A stretch of DNA of 34,868 nucleotides from NCBI GenBank assembly GCA_025350595.1, contig JANXXP010000333.1, positions 1 to 34,868 of the forward strand. Reading direction: 5' to 3'. The position numbers were made by a program, and so were the translations under genes. The DNA is from Bacteroidota bacterium (GTDB lineage: Bacteria; Bacteroidota; Bacteroidia; Bacteroidales; VadinHA17). Under the pieces are notes generated by a model. It was not told the origin of the DNA and searched no databases. It saw nothing but the letters and a program-made list of their open reading frames with translations. Shown in pieces: positions 10,101 to 17,479 of this stretch; positions within the stretch are counted from its first letter, which is position 1, and every line of letters begins with the position of its first letter.

Positions 10101-13100
10101 CCTCTTTCTGTTTCAGGAGTTACACCGCATGATATTGTCTGCTTTGGAGGTTCCGGAAGTATTGATATATCTGCAACTGGTGGTAATGGTGGGTATACCT
10201 TCTCCAATTCTTTAGATAATTGGGTTTCGTGGTCTAATTTTATTTCAGGCGTTCCGTTAACGGCTGCTGTCTATAAATTAAAAGTTACAGATATCATGGG
10301 TTGTGAGACAAAGTGGAACAATGATGTGAAAATCACAGGTCCTGCTTCTGCTCTGAATTTTTCTACTAATCTCTCGGCTTACAACGGCTTTAATATTTCA
10401 TGTTACGGTGTTTCGGATGGTAATATTTCAATTAATCCTTCCGGAGGAAATGGAACAGGTTACAATGGTTACTCTTTCTCCTTTGCGGGAGTTGGCTACA
10501 ATAGTCAGAGTACTTATTCAAATCTGACTTCCGGTACATATTCCATCTCTGTTAAAGATGGAAGAGGTTGCATCGTTACTCAATCGATTTCACTTACCCA
10601 ACCTGCTCAAATCGGATTAATGATTACTAATCAGGTAAATACAAAATGTTTTAATGATTCATCCGGCCTGGTTACACTTACTGCTTCGGGAGGTGCATTG
10701 CCGTATGAATACATGATAGGACAGAAGACCTTCGTTAGTACCAATGAATTTGGTAAACTCCCTGCGGGTAATTATGTTTTTACTGTTAGGGATAAAAATA
10801 ATTGTTCAAATACTATCAGTTCAGTTATCACTAATATTTATCCCAAACCTTCTGTTGCTCTTATCCCACAGGATATAAGTTGCTATCAGAAAAGCGATGG
10901 TGTTATTCAGTCATCATTAACAGGTGGTTCTGGCAGTTTTGGTTTGAAATGGTATGAAAAATCGGGCAACTTATGGCAGTACCTTAAGTCTGACAGCACC
11001 AGAATTACCAGCCTTTCTCCGGGAGTCTACCTGATTCAGGTTACAGATCTTGCCGGCTGTCCTGCCATATCCGACAGTACTTCTGTATATCAGACAGTAA
11101 CTCAACTGGTGATTGACAACGTTTCGATGCATGATATTGTATGCTATGGTGAAAGCGGCAGCATTGATATTCAGGCTTCCGGCAGTAATGGAGGCTACAC
11201 TTACCAATACTCAAAAGATAATCAGCCTTTTGTAAACTATTCTTCCGGAACACTCCTTGGGGCCGGTTCTTATAAACTAAAAGTGAAAGATGCAAAAGGA
11301 TGCGAAACGTTATGGCCTGATAATAAGATAATTACATCACCAACTGAAACTCTTGGACTTACATGGCTAGTAAAAGATTATAATGGCTATAATGTATCGT
11401 GTTTCGGCAGTACAAATGGACGCCTGGCTATCAAAGCTTCAGGAGGAAATGGTGCCGGATATAGAGGATATTCATTGCTATTGTCCGGCAGGCCTGCCCA
11501 GTCAGATACGCTATTTGATAACCTTGGGGCAGGCGATTATAACATCAGAATTACCGATGGAAGAGGTTGTACGATAAACCGCCCGGTTTCTATAACTCAA
11601 CCATCAGCTGCGGTAGGACTATCTGTTTCTAAACTCGTTGATACAAAGTGTTTCAATGACTCGACAGGTATAATTTCTCTTACCTCGTCGGGAGGAGTTC
11701 TACCTTATGAGTTTAGGATAGATCAGAAAAATTTTGCAGGAACAAATGAGTTTGGAAAACTCCCCACGGGCAGTTATTATTTTACCGTGAGAGATAAAAA
11801 TGGTTGTTCGAATTCCCTCAATTCAACTATAAAAAACATTTATCCCAAACCTGCTCTTTCCCTTGCGCCACAGGAGATAAGCTGTTATCAAATAAATGAT
11901 GGATCGGTTCGATCTTCATTAACAGGTGGTTCAGGTAGTTTCGGTTTGAAGTGGTTTATTAAATCGTCCGGGTTATGGAAATACCTTATAGCTGACAGCA
12001 CACAAATAACTGGTCTGGCTCCGGGAGATTATCGTATTCAGGCTACTGATTTGGCCGGATGTCCTGCCATATACGATAGCACAACTGTTTTTCAAAATGT
12101 AACTCCATTAGTGCTTGATTATGTATTGCAGCAGGACATTAAGTGTTTTGGAGATTCAGGAAGTATAAATATTCATGCTTCAGGAAGCAACGGAGATTAT
12201 ATCTACCAGTATTCAAAAAACAATCAGTCATACATCAGCTATTCTTCAGGAGCACCATTACTTGCAGCTACATATAATCTCCGGGTCAAAGATGCCAAAG
12301 GCTGCATAACATCATGGCCTGAAAGTAAGGTCATTACACAGCCTTCAGAACCTCTTGGTCTTCGATGGATTGCTAAAGACTTTGCGGGGTATAATGTTTC
12401 ATGCTTTGGTAATAATGATGGTCTCATCTCTGTTAAATCGTGGGGAGGGAATGTAGCAGGTTATCATGGTTATTCTTACTCTTTATCAGACAGATCCGTC
12501 CAGACTGATACTTTGTTTGAGAATCTTAAAGCAGGAAATTATAAACTTGAAGTAACAGATGGACGAGGTTGTACTTTAGAAAAAAATGTGACACTTACTC
12601 AGGCGAAGTCAGAGTTAGGTCTTTGGACGACCAGCATAAAACAGGCTACATGCTTTGATGGATCAGACGGAATGGTTTCCCTGGCTGCATCTGGCGGCAG
12701 TTTGCCATATTCCTTTTCAGCAGGAAATGAGATCTTCGTCCCCGGAAATGAATTCTCCAATCTAGAAGTTGATAAATACCATTTTACAGTTAAAGATGCG
12801 AATGGTTGTACCCAGATTTTGGATACTTCAATATTCAATATTATTCCAAAAATGAATATTACAGGAATAGTGTCAGATGTAAGGTGCATTGGTCAGAATA
12901 ATGGGACAATAGGTGCTGTTGTCTCAGGAGGAGTAAAGCCATTCAGCTATCAATGGAAGGAGATAACATTCTCAAATCCCAATATTGTAAATCTGTATAA
13001 GGGAAATTATACTCTTTCAGTACTTGATTCAGCCGGTTGCCGGGCAGAGAAACTGTTTGAGGTAAAGGAGCCTTCTGAACCATTAGTTATTAGCAGGGTC

Positions 13101-14849
13101 GCATTGCATGACATAATATGTTATAATGATAGTGGCAGTATTGATATACAGGCGTGGGGCAGCAATGGTGGTTATATTTACCAGTATTCAAAAGACAATC
13201 AGCCCTTTGTAAATTATTATTCAGGAACAAAACTACCTTCTGCTGAATATAAACTTAAAGTTAAAGATGTCAAAGGATGTGAAACCCTGTGGCCTGAAAA
13301 TGTGATAATTACTCAACCTCCTAAAGCTCTTGGACTTGAATGGATTGCTAAAGATTATAATGGTTCGAATGTTTCTTGCTTTGGAAAAAATGATGGGCAG
13401 CTGATCGTGAAATCGTATGGAGGGAACGGTGCCGGATATCAGGGTTATACTTACCACTTGCAAGGAAGACCTATACAGACGGATACTCTTTTTTCCGACC
13501 TGTCAGCTGGCACTTATTTTTTGAGTCTGACAGACGCCAGAAGTTGCACTATAATGAAGGTAATTTCCATAAAACAGCCAACACATCAGGTTAGTTTGTC
13601 GGTTTCAAGGCTGGTAAATACAAAATGTTTCAATGATTCTACAGGAGTGATAACTCTGGCAGCAACAGGTGGTGTACAACCTTATGAATTCATGATTGAT
13701 CAAAAGGACTTTGTAAATGATAATGAATTCGGAAAATTACCAATTGGTCTTTATCATTTTTTGGTAAGAGATAAAAATGGCTGTCCCGGAGCTCTGAGTT
13801 CAGCTATTACCAATATATATCAAAAACCTGATCTAAAACTTATTCCTCAGGATATAAGATGTTACCAGGAAAAGGATGGGACAATACTGGCGTCATTTAC
13901 CGGTGGTTCCGGAAAATTTGATATCAAATGGTATCAGAAAATTGTTAATTCATGGCAGTTAATTAAGTCTGACGGCAACAGTATTAGAGGACTTGTTCCA
14001 GGAGAATACCGGATTCAGGCAATTGACAGAGCAGGCTGTCCTCCGATTTACGATAGTACAACCATTTACCAGAAAGTCACTCCACTATTTGTAGCAGCGA
14101 CATCTCAGTCTGCATGTGCTCAGACTCAAAATGGTACAATCATCACTTCAGCTTATGGAGGTACCTCCCCTTACCAGTTTGCTGTAGATCAATCAGGAAT
14201 GCAGAAAAATTCTTCGTTTCAGGTTTATGGAGGACAACACAAGGCATATGCTTCTGATGCGTATAACTGCAGGGCTGAAACAGAAATTAATGTTGATGTA
14301 AGAAATACTATGCCGCTGATCAATTTCATGGTTGCAACCAGCCGCTATGAACTTGATACACTTGTAATTAAAGATGTAAGTCTGCCTAAACCCGACCGTG
14401 TTTCGTGGGAGTTTTCACCAGAGGCATTGTTAATAACAACTAATCAATATGAGGCAAGAGTGAAATACAGCTCGACAGGCATTTATCCTGTAAGAATGAC
14501 TGGGTATTTTGGGACATGTGATTACACTCTTGAAAAACTTTTGAACATTGCCCCCTTCGATCCCATGGTGAATGCTAAGGATAAGTACCTGTCAGGAATT
14601 GAGAGTGTTCAAATCTCACCCAACCCTAACAATGGACTGTTTAAGGTAAAAGTTAAGCTATACACAAAACAGCAGGTTCAAATAAAAATTCTGGACTATT
14701 ACTCTAAGCTCTGGTATTCGAACAGGTATCCTGTTGCTATGGAGTTTGAACAGGAAATTAATATTCCGGAGTCACTCCCTGGTACCTATGTGCTTTGGGT
14801 AATATGTGATAATGACTCCAGGGCAGTGTTATTTATTATTTCGCAATGA
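7134..14849 (+). CDS. Giant SprB-repeat surface protein with T9SS sorting domain (2571 aa)
   Basis: Starts at ATG 7134, 7 bases after the previous stop, with a signal peptide ending LVALEAQ. Residues ~25-230 form a unique Trp/Tyr-rich region (WPPPYYSYLYKWEYM). From ~240 to ~2390 there are about 26 SprB-type units of ~80 aa, each with a Cys-Phe/Tyr-Gly-like entry (KCFG, VCYG, SCYQ), a D/N-G turn, a G-G-N/S-G loop, an L-G-Y strand and a second Cys near the end (D-GC). From base ~9165 the units are ordered in blocks of four types repeated five times. After a ~100-residue linker the C-terminus is a type A T9SS sorting domain (SPNPNNGLFKVKV near base 14620, then G-Y-L-V pattern). The family includes the gliding adhesin SprB of Flavobacterium. 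A secreted, cell-surface adhesin or matrix fibre is likely; motility is not shown. Confidence 0.93.
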   Translation: MNQLLKKSFGIILAEFTLLVALEAQFFPTISISLTDIPADSKVCYSSNFSLACTVTPFTPVYNPDFNIFLNGIANSFSSYPRVVNAIKNTNYSYMAGYLYLWDDLPSNKNTIAEDLRREVMSRNTYLTNEEMNKIYTNFFAAAYAQSSWPPPYYSYLYKWEYMESIRGSDKPWKILSNPIGESATVKFIPKNFLPALQDKATVTFKAVAFNTYTGKYCDIYSNAIIVDVLPEPPKAGSIYTNASCVNKPSGEIVISDITGEVPTNLFTYRIVNSNSSCGDWDHNTIDITTNNAIDHAYSGNYKLCLTYTATDLKNCYSEQSFTVGFLPELKYSSIALDVSCPGSADGSIEVNLTTWAGRNKIIVNGVTINDAISYIFYGLSQKEYDIKVSDACFDDITTTKKINQPEFVIITSVTSKDPTCNNPGNGGFDISVSGLSEGLYDFYIYNSSGSLVVSKTGQSSSWFYNSLSDGTYRINVRDHAHPNCEGVSKSITLNPVVPLNLTLKSKTNVVCFGESTGEIQLIGSGGSGYYNIKHGSKIITTNPAIFSSLPKSSYNFEITNTDQTCSDVKTFTEEILSNEKINITLTPQDVKCFGNQDGQIGTLVREGTGTYRYFTWELLKNSNWIFFSTTQSPKDLDIGLYRLTVEDNGGCKASAITEIKQPASLLITNVSKVDARCFGETGKIDITSSGGNGGDFYQYSTNDVDYSTFSSGSSFLRGQYYLKVRDIKGCETKWQNKVAINEPSPLDFTSTSPNFNGYSIKCFGEATGSIILNPQGGNLSYIFSIDGVNFQSQNQFSNLVAGSYNITVKDIRNCSLTKPITLTQPSKLTLPIPVVDNVKCFGLATGKILVSPTGAVAPFVFEINGSTHGSSGEFIGLPAGNYNIKVTDKNGCNQALSSNVINKNQQIKTTLTPQNVRCAGENNGRITVITTGGSGGFSHIWEKVPGGTLSSGSGIPDIQGLSPGLYRLKLTDSDQCFASDSAKIMTPLPLSVSGVTPHDIVCFGGSGSIDISATGGNGGYTFSNSLDNWVSWSNFISGVPLTAAVYKLKVTDIMGCETKWNNDVKITGPASALNFSTNLSAYNGFNISCYGVSDGNISINPSGGNGTGYNGYSFSFAGVGYNSQSTYSNLTSGTYSISVKDGRGCIVTQSISLTQPAQIGLMITNQVNTKCFNDSSGLVTLTASGGALPYEYMIGQKTFVSTNEFGKLPAGNYVFTVRDKNNCSNTISSVITNIYPKPSVALIPQDISCYQKSDGVIQSSLTGGSGSFGLKWYEKSGNLWQYLKSDSTRITSLSPGVYLIQVTDLAGCPAISDSTSVYQTVTQLVIDNVSMHDIVCYGESGSIDIQASGSNGGYTYQYSKDNQPFVNYSSGTLLGAGSYKLKVKDAKGCETLWPDNKIITSPTETLGLTWLVKDYNGYNVSCFGSTNGRLAIKASGGNGAGYRGYSLLLSGRPAQSDTLFDNLGAGDYNIRITDGRGCTINRPVSITQPSAAVGLSVSKLVDTKCFNDSTGIISLTSSGGVLPYEFRIDQKNFAGTNEFGKLPTGSYYFTVRDKNGCSNSLNSTIKNIYPKPALSLAPQEISCYQINDGSVRSSLTGGSGSFGLKWFIKSSGLWKYLIADSTQITGLAPGDYRIQATDLAGCPAIYDSTTVFQNVTPLVLDYVLQQDIKCFGDSGSINIHASGSNGDYIYQYSKNNQSYISYSSGAPLLAATYNLRVKDAKGCITSWPESKVITQPSEPLGLRWIAKDFAGYNVSCFGNNDGLISVKSWGGNVAGYHGYSYSLSDRSVQTDTLFENLKAGNYKLEVTDGRGCTLEKNVTLTQAKSELGLWTTSIKQATCFDGSDGMVSLAASGGSLPYSFSAGNEIFVPGNEFSNLEVDKYHFTVKDANGCTQILDTSIFNIIPKMNITGIVSDVRCIGQNNGTIGAVVSGGVKPFSYQWKEITFSNPNIVNLYKGNYTLSVLDSAGCRAEKLFEVKEPSEPLVISRVALHDIICYNDSGSIDIQAWGSNGGYIYQYSKDNQPFVNYYSGTKLPSAEYKLKVKDVKGCETLWPENVIITQPPKALGLEWIAKDYNGSNVSCFGKNDGQLIVKSYGGNGAGYQGYTYHLQGRPIQTDTLFSDLSAGTYFLSLTDARSCTIMKVISIKQPTHQVSLSVSRLVNTKCFNDSTGVITLAATGGVQPYEFMIDQKDFVNDNEFGKLPIGLYHFLVRDKNGCPGALSSAITNIYQKPDLKLIPQDIRCYQEKDGTILASFTGGSGKFDIKWYQKIVNSWQLIKSDGNSIRGLVPGEYRIQAIDRAGCPPIYDSTTIYQKVTPLFVAATSQSACAQTQNGTIITSAYGGTSPYQFAVDQSGMQKNSSFQVYGGQHKAYASDAYNCRAETEINVDVRNTMPLINFMVATSRYELDTLVIKDVSLPKPDRVSWEFSPEALLITTNQYEARVKYSSTGIYPVRMTGYFGTCDYTLEKLLNIAPFDPMVNAKDKYLSGIESVQISPNPNNGLFKVKVKLYTKQQVQIKILDYYSKLWYSNRYPVAMEFEQEINIPESLPGTYVLWVICDNDSRAVLFIISQ

Positions 14850-14865
14850 AAAATATAAGATAGAA

Positions 14866-16578
14866 TTGCTGCACTTAAAATTTCATATTACTTGCATTTT
14901 GTCAGGAATAGTTTTCCTTAATACTGCTAATTCACAGGATCTTAGCAGTATGGGTTTTAAAAGGGGAATAAAAGTTACAGGAGGAGTAAATCTCTCAAAT
15001 ATATTTTATCATACTACTGACACTGTGTCCCGCCGCGATCCATACCAGTTTATCCTTTCCGGAAATGTTAACCTTAATCTTTTTGGTTTCGACACCCCTT
15101 TTTCATTCACCTACAGCAATTCCCAGCGCAGCTATACTCAGCCATTTAACCGGCTGAGCCTTACCCCGCAATATAAATGGATAAAAGCCTACATTGGCTA
15201 TACGAGCATGAGCTTCTCGCCGTATACACTTTCGGGTCACAGTTTCAAAGGTGCGGGAGTTGAACTAACTCCGGGTAACTGGCGACTGGCATTCATGTCA
15301 GGTCAAATGAAAAAAGCAATTGAATATAATGCGCTCAATGAAGCTTCATTACTTCCATCTTATAAGCGGATGGGGTATGGATTAAAACTGGGCTACGAGA
15401 AAGGAATAAGTTCAGTCTCAGTGAATATATTTACGGCAAAAGATGATGAGAATTCTATTCATCAGTTTCCAAATGTTGTTCAGATCAGCCCAATGCAGAA
15501 CACGGCTTTGGGGATTTCGGGAAGAACCGCTCTGTTTGGCCATATAACTCTCGAAGGAGAGTATTCGTTATCAATGCTTAAAAGTAATCTGAGATTAGCT
15601 TCTCTTACTCCCGATTCTTTAAGCGCCAGGTCAGGAAATGAAACTTCGTTAAATCAAACGTCAGCTAAGCGTACATTTGATGCTTACTCTGCCGGTATAG
15701 GTTATCAGTCGTCTCCTTTTGGTATCATGATAAGATATGAAAGAGTAGCCCCCGATTATCAGACTCTCGGCGCCTACTATTTCAATAACGATATGGAGAA
15801 TTTAACTCTGGTGCCAAACATTCGATTATTGAACGGCCGGCTTTCAGTTTCAGGCAATGCAGGCATACAGCATAATAATCTTGATAAGAGTAGGGGATCT
15901 ACAACAAAACGGTGGGTAGGAGCAGGGAGCATCAATTTCAACCCTACTGAAAAATGGAACCTTGCAATCAGCTACTCCAATTTTTCTACTTATACCAACA
16001 TGAAACCGCAGAGCGATCCTTTCTTCAAAAACAGCATGGACAGCCTGAATTTCTACCAGGTCACAAACCAGATGGGAGGATCGGCAAACTACACCTTCGG
16101 GAAGAAAGATGCTCCCAAAAGCATAATGGTAAATGCGTCCTATCAGAAAGCAGCTGAGACAAATCCTAACGTACTAAACACCAATTCATCGGGTTTTATT
16201 ACAGCCTCTACCTCATATTCACAACTATTGGCAAAAGCTGGTCTTTCTATGTCTGTAACCTATAATATGAGCGCGAGCTCTGCCCCTGAAATGAGGTCCT
16301 TTTACCAGGGTCCCGGGCTGAATATCAGTAAAATGATGCTTAAAAAAACCCTGCGTGCAGGATTCAATACATCATATAACCGGAATACATTAAACGGTCA
16401 GAAAGGATCACCAGTAATGTCAACAGGATTGAATTTCTGTTATTCTCCTAAGAAATCACAGGACGGGAAACACAGCATTAATTTCAACCTTACATGGCTT
16501 CAGCGATTCCCTTCTGCCATTCAAAAGCAAAAACGCAGCGAATTTACAGGGAACCTAAATTATTCATTTGCATTTTAA
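14866..16578 (+). CDS. Putative outer-membrane beta-barrel protein (~570 aa)
   Basis: Last gene of the operon. The open frame extends back to an ATG at 14806, inside the previous gene, but that gives an n-region far too long for a signal peptide. TTG at 14866, 16 bases after the previous stop, gives a compact one (hydrophobic FHITCILSGIVFL, then NTANSQ). A third possibility is discussed in the findings: ATG at 14846, one base out of frame. The mature protein is built of alternating short amphipathic strands (for example YIGYTSMSF, GIGYQSSPFGIMIRYERV, SVTYNMSAS) and ends in YSFAF with a terminal aromatic residue, as outer-membrane barrels do. It does not look like PorP/SprF, the usual SprB partner of ~300 aa. 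It is a candidate membrane anchor or export partner for the upstream proteins; this is inference. Confidence 0.8.
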   Translation: MLHLKFHITCILSGIVFLNTANSQDLSSMGFKRGIKVTGGVNLSNIFYHTTDTVSRRDPYQFILSGNVNLNLFGFDTPFSFTYSNSQRSYTQPFNRLSLTPQYKWIKAYIGYTSMSFSPYTLSGHSFKGAGVELTPGNWRLAFMSGQMKKAIEYNALNEASLLPSYKRMGYGLKLGYEKGISSVSVNIFTAKDDENSIHQFPNVVQISPMQNTALGISGRTALFGHITLEGEYSLSMLKSNLRLASLTPDSLSARSGNETSLNQTSAKRTFDAYSAGIGYQSSPFGIMIRYERVAPDYQTLGAYYFNNDMENLTLVPNIRLLNGRLSVSGNAGIQHNNLDKSRGSTTKRWVGAGSINFNPTEKWNLAISYSNFSTYTNMKPQSDPFFKNSMDSLNFYQVTNQMGGSANYTFGKKDAPKSIMVNASYQKAAETNPNVLNTNSSGFITASTSYSQLLAKAGLSMSVTYNMSASSAPEMRSFYQGPGLNISKMMLKKTLRAGFNTSYNRNTLNGQKGSPVMSTGLNFCYSPKKSQDGKHSINFNLTWLQRFPSAIQKQKRSEFTGNLNYSFAF

Positions 16579-16690
16579 GGCAGAATATTCCTCAATATAA
16601 TTTTAAGAATTATTATTCATCTTTAGCTCGCTCTAATGGCAATTTGGTCTTCTCTTTTTTATCGGCGATCTTAATTAATTTATCCTATCA

Positions 16691-16713
16691 GGGATTATAT
16701 TAGCGGTAATCCC
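16691..16713. terminator. Stem-loop downstream of the surface operon
   Basis: GGGATTA (16691-16697) pairs with TAATCCC (16707-16713) around a 9-base loop, 112 bases after the barrel gene. A T-rich stretch (TTATTTTT) follows only 17 bases later, so this is a weak intrinsic terminator at best. Nothing else recognisable was seen in the 254 bases between 16578 and 16833. Confidence 0.3.
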
Positions 16714-16832
16714 GAAAATTGGAATATTTATTATTTTTACAATTAATTCAAACAATTCGAATATGTCGCGTGGTTTTTAGAGAATGATTTTTTCAGGCTT
16801 ACAAAGCAGGTATTAATTTAAAATCTACATCA

Positions 16833-17225
16833 ATGTCAGAATCATTTCAAATTTCGGCATCATTTACTGTAAAACCATCATTGATTTACAATGCATGGTT
16901 AGATAGTAAGAAACATTCTGAGATGACTGGCGCGGAAGCAATTTGCAGCGCAAGAGAAGGTGATAATTTTTCGGCCTGGGATGGATATATTACCGGCAAA
17001 AATGTGCGGCTAATACCAGATAAAGAAATAGTACAAAAATGGAGGACTTTTGAATTTGATGATTCAGATCCTGATTCAGAATTAATTATCAGATTCAAAG
17101 AAATTAAGGTTGGGTGTAAACTGATCATAATTCATAATAATATCCCTCCGGGTCAACCTGATTACAAACAGGGCTGGGTTGACAATTACTTTATACCCAT
17201 GGAGGATTATTTTAAATCCAGATGA
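16833..17225 (+). CDS. SRPBCC / AHSA1-like domain protein (130 aa)
   Basis: A single small START-like (SRPBCC) domain of the Activator-of-Hsp90-ATPase homologue type. Strand 1 is ISASFTVKPSLIYNAWLDS, the classic opening of this fold, followed by the helix with H-S-E-M-T-G. The middle has the typical FSAWDGYITGKN and IVQKWRTFEF strands, and the end the W-V-D-N-Y-F-I-P-M-E-D-Y-F helix. No signal peptide, so it is cytosolic. The family binds hydrophobic ligands or partners; most bacterial members have no known role. It stands alone: 254 bases separate it from the barrel gene and 254 from the kinase gene, with no clear promoter in front. Family assignment is firm, function open. Confidence 0.88.
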   Translation: MSESFQISASFTVKPSLIYNAWLDSKKHSEMTGAEAICSAREGDNFSAWDGYITGKNVRLIPDKEIVQKWRTFEFDDSDPDSELIIRFKEIKVGCKLIIIHNNIPPGQPDYKQGWVDNYFIPMEDYFKSR

Positions 17226-17305
17226 AGTATCCTTCGATTCTTAGGATTTAGTATGCGCTTTTTGCCGTTAAGTTAAATGTATTATCAAGGGGTTGCTAAA
17301 AAAGT

Positions 17306-17329
17306 CTATATTTGACAAAGCAAATATAG
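17306..17329. promoter_or_regulatory. Perfect 9-bp inverted repeat containing a -7-like box
   Basis: CTATATTTG (17306-17314) and CAAATATAG (17321-17329) are exact reverse complements separated by ACAAAG. Each arm contains TATATTTG, a match to the Bacteroidota -7 box TAnnTTTG, one on each strand. No TTTG or TTG lies at the right distance (about 19 bases) upstream on the plus strand, so promoter activity is uncertain. It could be an operator for the histidine-kinase gene 150 bases downstream or an RNA hairpin. Confidence 0.4.
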
Positions 17330-17351
17330 CAGGAGTCTTTATTTCATTAAA

Positions 17352-17459
17352 ATGATCAACCTGGCCAATCTCAAGTTACATCTATTAAATCTCCTTGCTG
17401 CATCAGGTTCAATTACCTGCAATGGAATCCTTATTTATATTAACCATGACGCTAAGTAA
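17352..17459 (+). CDS. Possible 35-aa small ORF before the kinase gene
   Basis: ATG at 17352 to TAA at 17457-17459, ending 20 bases before the histidine-kinase start. The peptide begins MINLANLKLHLLNLLAASGS, with an amphipathic or hydrophobic first half, and contains one Cys. No homologue is recognised and there is no promoter or ribosome-binding signal that decides the matter. It could be a leader peptide, a small membrane peptide, or chance. Confidence 0.2.
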   Translation: MINLANLKLHLLNLLAASGSITCNGILIYINHDAK

Positions 17460-17479
17460 TAAACAGAGAACCAATTATT

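Noticed and set aside
9165-14090. CRISPR array or tandem DNA satellite
   Set aside because: The periodicity is in an uninterrupted reading frame and follows protein domains of ~80 aa, with substantial DNA divergence between copies.
14866-16578. PorP/SprF family assignment for the barrel protein
   Set aside because: Too long (about 570 aa against ~300) and lacking the recognisable PorP/SprF N-terminal pattern.
17307-17314. Complete promoter for the histidine kinase
   Set aside because: Only the -7 box is present; the nearest TTG (17293-17295) is 11 bases away, too close.
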